DNA of 64,000 bases, taken from Opisthorchis felineus (taxonomy: Eukaryota > Platyhelminthes > Trematoda > Opisthorchiida > Opisthorchiidae). The DNA is taken from NCBI GenBank assembly GCA_004794785.1, contig SJOL01009412.1, positions 256,141 through 320,140 on the forward strand. Direction: 5' to 3'. Below the pieces are notes generated by a model that was not told the DNA's origin, did not search any database, and saw only the letters and a program-made list of their open reading frames with translations. Below are positions 57,430-64,000 of the stretch, one piece after another. The position numbers and the translations under genes were made by a program. The stretch's first letter is position 1. Each line of letters starts with the position of its first letter.

Positions 57430-60400
57430 CTTGTGGGGTAAGTTGTCCTCTGGCATACGAAGCAAGTGGTGCCCTTTTCATTTCTCCCCAGAAGAAGGCG
57501 CTGGTCGTCTTTTTAGGTGCCAGCTTATTGTCCTAGGGAACTGGCATAATGAACTAGGTCCGGTTTTCGAAGAATAGGCCGCGTGAACCTTGCTCGTTAG
57601 TTCTCATGGTGGATCCAATCGGCCAGCCTTGTGTGTCACTTTCGAACCAGTCTCTTTGCGAGGACGTACCATTCCTACTCACGACTGCTGCAGCATTCGT
57701 TTATGGTTCTCCATTGATTTCTGTACCTGCTGTATCAAACATACTTCTCCGCTTTCTGTTCCTCAGAGCGAAAACACTCGATACTATCTCAATCGGTTAC
57801 ACTATATCGGAATTAAGGTAAGTTCGACACTATTCAACGTTTGCCCCAAACTTCCAGAATATCCTCCCCATTCACTTTCTCAAGAGTCTGTCCCCGTTGC
57901 AAACGTTGCTTCTACATAACCCGAGAGGGGCGATCCCCTGCATACATTTACCCAAGTGTTCTTTGCAAATGTCCACCCCTATCGCTAAACATGCGACTTG
58001 CTAGGTCATTAAAGTACTGTCCTCCTGATCGGCCACAGTACTCTGATAGAACCGCCAAATTCTATATCATTTTGTACGACCACTATGAGATAACTAAATT
58101 GTCCTCATTGTTTCTATCTAAAATGCAAGATAAGTCTTTGTACACTATACGAATGGCCGTACAATGCTGAAGTCAAAAGTCTACTGCAGCCTCCGCTCCT
58201 CATATAGTCTGATCAGGTACACGCCATCATCCCCAGGTCACATCCAAGGACATCTGTTACTGATGTGCTCTTGTGTGCGGAAATCTGGAGTTTTTTGCTT
58301 TTTTTTAGCTAAATTGGGATATCATCACATAGACAAATTGGAAGCGCCGTTGGGATGTGGCATCTTCCCGTAGTTTTAAGGGGGATGGACAAACATGCGA
58401 TCGATTGAAACCGCAAGCGGATTCATCGTACTCTCCATGCTGGAGGTGAATATTTCGCTGAGTTCAATTTTATTCACTGTGAGGAAAATGATGATCCATG
58501 CGGTTTTTTCGTGCCTCGTATACCAAACGCTTTGGCATAGCTGGCCTCGATGTTTGTAAACACCTGCGTTCTCGTAAAGCAGCACCACTGATTCGTGTTT
58601 GCTGCGGATCCTTGTCAGTTGCTACCATGCCAATGAGTATCGAATTCTTTAAGCTGTTGAGTTTGACAACGGTGGTCTCCCGGAGTACTGATATGGTGTT
58701 GCTAAAGCGTTGACGATCACGGAGGAACGGATGCGATGGTACAAATGATGACCAGCCTATGATGATTGGTGACGTGCCGTTCGCAGTTGGCATCGAATGG
58801 CCCCTAGGGAGATTACCATCGCCTCAACGGACGTCAACACTCAAGTAAATCTATATGGATGAGGACGGCTATATGGATGAACCGGACGCCTCGCTGCTAC
58901 TTCTGGATGCGACAGTCTTAGCGTCCATCAAACATTACACCGCTTGTCCTGAATTTCAATCTATACTGAATGAACTGAAAGCGTTTATTGGTCTCCACTA
59001 CGCATATGGAATACACGGTCAACATCACTGTAAAACTTCTGTGGGCACAAAATGGCAAGATTTTGAGAGTTCAAAATACAGTTGGATCCTGGTGACAAAC
59101 CAACTAGACAAGAGAGGAAAATTACGCATGCCCCACCCGAACACTTCATAGTTGGAGCCCTCACTGCAGTAGTGGCTTAATAGTTGGTCGTCTGATAAAG
59201 GACATAACATCAACAAATAACAATTTTCAGTGTCTGATACTTCTCTCCTACCGTGGTTGAACAACTGTGGTCGAAACTGTACAGTCCTGTACTACTGCTC
59301 TACCAGAAAGGGGTTCCCCTAGGGTGTTGAGTATGCAGAAGAACACTTTTTGCCGTAATTTATGCAGCCTGCCGCTTCCGATTCTTGTTATGCAAAAGTT
59401 CAGTCGAGTTCGCACTCAGCGCCTGTCCAAACTTTAAGTCTGCAACGCGCAAACGGTGTAAAACGTCCCATACAATCATATACCTTTAAAAAATGGACTA
59501 CATAGTGAGGGATTTGCAACCGGGGATCAGGCTGGCTCCGAAGCCTTCAGCAGCAGGTTAGGCGACCCTCAGTAGGAAACACGTTGCGTCGATATCATAG
59601 AGGTTCGGCAAAGCGTGATCATGTCGTGGAATAAGGGGCATGCCTATCGTTTTTGTAGTTTTTTCCACGCGAAAATATCTCAACCTATCTTCGTGGCAGT
59701 TTGGTTGGTGCATACAATTTGATCCAATCATGTCACTGCACTCTCGGTCTTGGACAGATCTCGTAACGCTGTACAAAATGATACATACTGAAGTTCGTCC
59801 TAGGGGCTTGCGGCTAAATTTTACCCGCTTAATCGTTGGGTGATGGTAGATTTGTTGGTTGTTGGTTTGTACGTCGAAGTAACTAGTTCGGAGTGCCCCG
59901 TATTTTCTGAGCTATGTTGTGTGGTTTTGATGCTGCTTCTCGCCCTCGTTTTGTGTGCGTTGTCACGATAGGGTTCTTCGTCCAGGGAAATGGCAAATCC
60001 TGTGAATCTCCTGTCATGCTAGACCAACGGTTGGCGCTATCCCTCATCTCTTGGGCTCTCGCAGTCATTCCAGTGATATGCTCAAGGCGAGTCATAAATT
60101 AAGTAATGATTAGATGTCTTCCTTCCTCCCATTCTCTCGATGTCCGTTAAGTGGCTTACCGCTAGTTTTTCTGGCCACTGTGTTGGTGCTCGGTTGAACT
60201 TCGGTAGAATGAAAAAATGACCAAATGCACCATCTGCCGTAGTATATCATCATGTTTCTACGCTCTGTCAAGGGAGAATGGCGATGCTAGCAAGAGATGC
60301 TGGACACCTGTGGGACGATGAGATAACGATTCATTCGCGTACAGTTACCCCCACCCCTCCATGACTGCCACACACCATCCAGTATTTTGACATGTTTATC

Positions 60401-61150
60401 GAAAGCCGAGCCTCTTGATATCCTGTTCTGATGTTTCTTCATCACTGTGCTCAAAACGATGCCTGAAAGATGCAATGGCCAGTCTTTCAGTCTACTCAAG
60501 AGTAATTGAGTAACCTGTCGCATCAAATAAATACGCTTGCCATCCGACTCATCCGAAACGTTTTTCGTCGCTCTCATCGTGACAGACTGGCTAGAGAAAT
60601 GCACTCCTACGGGCCTCTGGTCTTAGGTCTTGCTTCTATTCGGTAAAATCTCAGACTTATTTCGAAAACCACCCTTTGGGAGCAGCCCAGTTGGTTTTAT
60701 TTGGAGATTCCCTACTTGTCTGCCATATGAGCAGATGCTACTGTACACACTTCAGCTCCGTGGACTCAGGAGCCAGTGGCTCCCTACGGGGTTCACACAA
60801 ATCACTACCACTGTGAAAGATACGGCTAATTGATTCCAAGAACTGCTGCTCAGTATGCACCAGCTGAATGTGCACCGTCGTAACATGTTTGTTGCAAGGT
60901 TGACTGTGAGATCTTCTTCCTGAGTTCAGCCTACGCCCAGGTATTTTTGCACCCCCTGAGGAGTGTATAATTCGCGCGCAACATTCTTTTTGGTCTATAG
61001 TAGGTCTAGTTAGAAAGGTAGGACAGCTAATGAAATATGTTCTCAATTGAGCCGGTGAGACCGCAGAAAGTGTCATCATCGTCACCATCGTAAACACCAA
61101 CAACAACAGTGCCGGTGCCCATGTTTCACCATCGTACCAAGTGAATCGAA
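57430..61150. other. No gene recognised
   Basis: Short frames only; 58855-59151 (98 codons, acidic start MDEDGYMDEPDASLLLLDA) is the most protein-like but has no support. No G-alpha exon was seen here. Confidence 0.4.
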
Positions 61151-61155
61151 ACTCN

Positions 61156-61195
<40 letters not shown>
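61156..61195 (+). repeat. (TA)n microsatellite next to an ambiguous base
   Basis: About 20 TA units preceded by an N at 61155, the only ambiguous base seen. The repeat length is probably unreliable in the assembly. Confidence 0.97.
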
Positions 61196-61196
<1 letters not shown>

Positions 61197-61199
61197 GTC

Positions 61200-63360
61200 A
61201 AATTTCGCACCTTAAAAAGCCGCAGATTTCCATATGTAGTCAAACTATTCATTGCCCAACCTGAGTCTATGGCTTTCTATAGAACTCTTAACTTACTGTG
61301 CCGCATTTCCTCATACCCGAGTTTTTGCAGAACACGCTCCACTGAATACTGTTGCGGCTAGACTCTCTTTGTGTAACTGAACTGAGCTGAATTCAGGGCC
61401 TTTAACTCCCGTGTTCCTTACAGAGCCACATGAATATCTGGAATGGGTCAACTCCAGTAAACATTTCCCATCAATGGTAGCGCCAACCAAATAGGCAACG
61501 GATTTGCGTGCACAACGTTCCGTCCAAAAGCATCATCGCTATCTCTCGTCATATAAGCAAAGTAATTCCAGGTCTATAAGCATGCGATACTTGGCAGCAA
61601 CGAGCCAAACGTAGAGGGCCGCTAAAATTGAACATTATCCTGCATACAGAGCATAATGCTCCGCATTCACCTGACATAATTCGGACCACGCTGAGTCATA
61701 CTTCATTCTTATCAGCTACATGAGTCCGACTTTGCTGTGGTCTGGGCCAGTAATCCACCTGGTGCATACACTGAGCACCTCGTGCATTCACTACTCCCTA
61801 CCTTACTTGGCAGTCGTAATTTGTCGGTAGTGCATACTGTTGGCTTTTGAACTACCTACTCCTTTTCCCTCTGGTCTTTTTCTCTCTGGTTCAGACGGCT
61901 AAAATACGCTCATGATGGTCCACATACTGCTTTACGCAAAACGGCATACGGTATTAACGACCCTGCATGGGACTACATTGACCCGATGTGATAGACTAAT
62001 CCTAAAACGTCTATTGGTCTCCAAATGCCTCAGCATCTCAGTATAAAACCAATGTTTTCCTCAAACAAATGATGAGCTGTATGACGTGTGAGTTGAACTC
62101 ACCAAGCGTAGGATATGACCGTTTTCGCGTTGCCCAACCTTCTCGCGGTATTCCTAATTTTCCAAAAATAGTCTCTGGAATGATCCTAAACAAGACTAAT
62201 CATGGTTACATCATTCGGTCGACTGACCAAGCTAAGTCACTCACAGACAGACTTGAAAAACTGATGATGTTCTGGTATCGTAACCTAACAAACTTGTCAG
62301 CATATCTACCGTAATATTTGACTTGATTATGATTAGCTGCGGATAAAACCTCAGGGTGCTATTTCTGATTTACGGGTTGTTCAAGTACTCATATTCAATA
62401 CGGAAATTCCCCAACCGGCCGTCTAGCCGAATACGTAAGCTTGGTACACCCGGTCATATTTAGATTAATCGCTCTACGTGAACAAGCCACATCCTACAAA
62501 TATAACTGATATTTCACAGCTAAGTATGATACAGCTGATACAAACAGAGTACCTCCAGCATACGTGCAAGAGCAGTTTGTTGTACGCCATTTCTCAGAGT
62601 ATGGGCGATAAAGCTTTCCAGATGAACTGCGTTTTGGGTTTGAAGCGATTTCGAAGTGCCTGCGGCGCGGCTGCCGAGTTAACCGTAGATATTGCCGCCA
62701 AGAAGGATGGACAGCGAACGAGTCCGCCAGCCCCTAAGAATTGGCCTACGGAGATGTCGCTTCCAGCCAGACGAGTAGGAGGAGAAAGAATATGTGGAAG
62801 AGGAAGAGGAGAGGCTTCATGAGTCCGATTCAGAGCATCCGAAAACGCATTTCACACACGACACACGTACTGTGCCGACCAGAAAACTCCATTGTGAAAC
62901 GGATTTTGCTGTCTAATGCTGTACGACATTCTTTCTTTCCCGAATTCTGATCAGAAGCAATCAATCTGGTAACTGATCTTCGGCTTCAATCAACCAGCCT
63001 GGAATCACCCACACACTGTTCCATCGTGTACCTGAACTCAAGGACAGAACAATTCAATTCATCATTGCTTCCATTGTTATCAGGATAGCATGACCCCCCA
63101 CCTACAACTATGCCGGATGAGAATCGACAACTCGTTTAACCATCCAACTCAGAATGAGTCAACCAGCAATGAAGTAGGCGAAAATTCGTCATTCAGTGAC
63201 ATGTTGCTTGCAAACCTTGTGAGGTTTCTCGTACACTTGAGGGAAGAGAAAACTGAGATTTGACAACCACGATGACCTGGTTAGTACCGTGTAGTAGTGA
63301 CTGAGTAGTACTGTTCATTTACTGGTTGCTCAGTTACTCATATTCACTGCTGGAGCTCGA
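61200..63360. other. No gene recognised
   Basis: The longest frame is 114 codons at 62478-62822 (ending in a basic Arg/Gly-rich stretch), with no domain. Some peptide words recall retroelement debris but not convincingly. Confidence 0.4.
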
Positions 63361-63365
63361 AACAC

Positions 63366-63540
63366 CTCACTGAATAACGCACGAACTCACTGACCGGAAG
63401 GTCCGTGGTTCAAACCCAACCCCGGTATCTCGACTGCCCTTGTCTACGCTTGGGACACCTGGCAGTATTTCAGTCCTCGTGCTTTCTCCGGTGGCTTGGC
63501 ATCTGGGAATCAAAAGGGTGGCACAGCTGACCGATTATTT
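63366..63540 (+). repeat. tRNA-derived SINE copy
   Basis: The degraded head lacks a clear box A. GACCGGAAGGTCCGTGGTTCAAACCC (box B with one change), CTTGTCTACGCTTGGG, CTCGTGCTTTCTCCGGTGGC and AAAAGGGTGGCACAGCTG follow. Confidence 0.85.
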
Positions 63541-64000
63541 GTTTATTATTTTCCTTAATCACTGCAGAAAATCCCTAATTAGCCACATCTCACAAATGTA
63601 TCATCTAAATTTGATATAACTGATACAAACAGGCTACGTTAACGAGTGACATAGTGGCCTACCTACAGTCAGCACATTTCGACTGAAACGCGGAGGAGGC
63701 GGATAATTCTGGTAGGAACCGGTAGGTTGCACCGTACTCTGTGATTGTTGCGTGCCGTAAAAAGGATGCACTAGGCACCTAAGACCACTGATGGAATTAG
63801 TCCTTCGTTTCAGAATGGTTATGCGAATTTCACATCATACTTCTCTCGTCACAGTCACCTATAACCATCGCATGCATATCCTGTACCAATCGGTTTACAA
63901 TCTTAAAATTTACACCAGCCATCCTCACAGTGTGGACCCAGTGTTGAGACTTACGATGGGTGATGAAGTGTGGACGAATAAACTTCATCGGCGAACACAT
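63541..64000. other. No gene recognised at window end
   Basis: Nothing recognisable on either strand. Confidence 0.5.

Noticed and set aside
59540..59840. Possible C-terminal tail of a CR1-like RT
   Set aside because: Only short words (LNLSSWQF, VTLYKMIHTEVRP) in different frames resemble the LINE C-terminus; too weak to annotate.
1..64000. Bacterial or viral gene clusters, operons or rRNA genes
   Set aside because: No run of long closely spaced frames, no ribosome-binding sites and no rRNA-like sequence; coding signals are exonic and retroelement-like only.

Overview
This window is eukaryotic and most likely comes from a digenean flatworm (trematode). The evidence is small phase-consistent exons separated by multi-kilobase introns, RTE-like, CR1-like and Gypsy (CsRn1-like) retrotransposon remains, and a tRNA-derived SINE present in at least ten copies. 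The species cannot be named from the sequence. No operon, bacterial gene, CRISPR array or phage was seen. All family assignments rest on recognising motifs by eye; no database search was run.

Two host genes can be supported. On the minus strand, 12990 to 2346, there is a PPM1K-like mitochondrial PP2C phosphatase in four exons: 12990-12796 (putative presequence), 8844-8505, 6022-5664 and 2618-2346. The phases agree throughout and the deduced protein is 388 residues. On the plus strand, starting at 38982, is the 5' part of a G-alpha protein of the G12/13 class: exon 1 at 38982-39287, a 9.6 kb intron, then exon 2 at 48871-49116. The later exons carrying switch I/II and the guanine-specificity motifs were not found before the window ends.

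Layout. 1-2345: no gene seen. 2346-12990: the PP2C gene, with SINEs in intron 3 and a foldback repeat plus an RTE 3' half in intron 1. 13040-38880: about 26 kb of repeats, namely SINEs, a CR1 RT (minus, 16075-17085), RTE pieces (17545-19420, 21900-23690, 26770-28250, 34600-36330), a decayed Gypsy element with two alignable LTRs (23740-26280), and an unclassified ~350 bp family. 38878-49116: G-alpha exons 1 and 2, whose intron holds a perfect 40 bp palindrome, a possible CR1 endonuclease piece, a foldback element and a copy of the ~350 bp family. 49117-64000: further repeats (foldback arm, RTE RT, SINEs, TA microsatellite with an ambiguous base) and no recognised exon.

The two genes have no evident functional link. 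The phosphatase family acts in the mitochondrial matrix (branched-chain amino acid catabolism in animals), while G12/13 alpha subunits couple membrane receptors to Rho signalling. No previously undescribed molecular system could be demonstrated. The most distinctive items are the putative GC-AG intron of the phosphatase beside an RTE 3' end, the perfect palindrome, the foldback family, and the repeat family that keeps a similar peptide on one strand.
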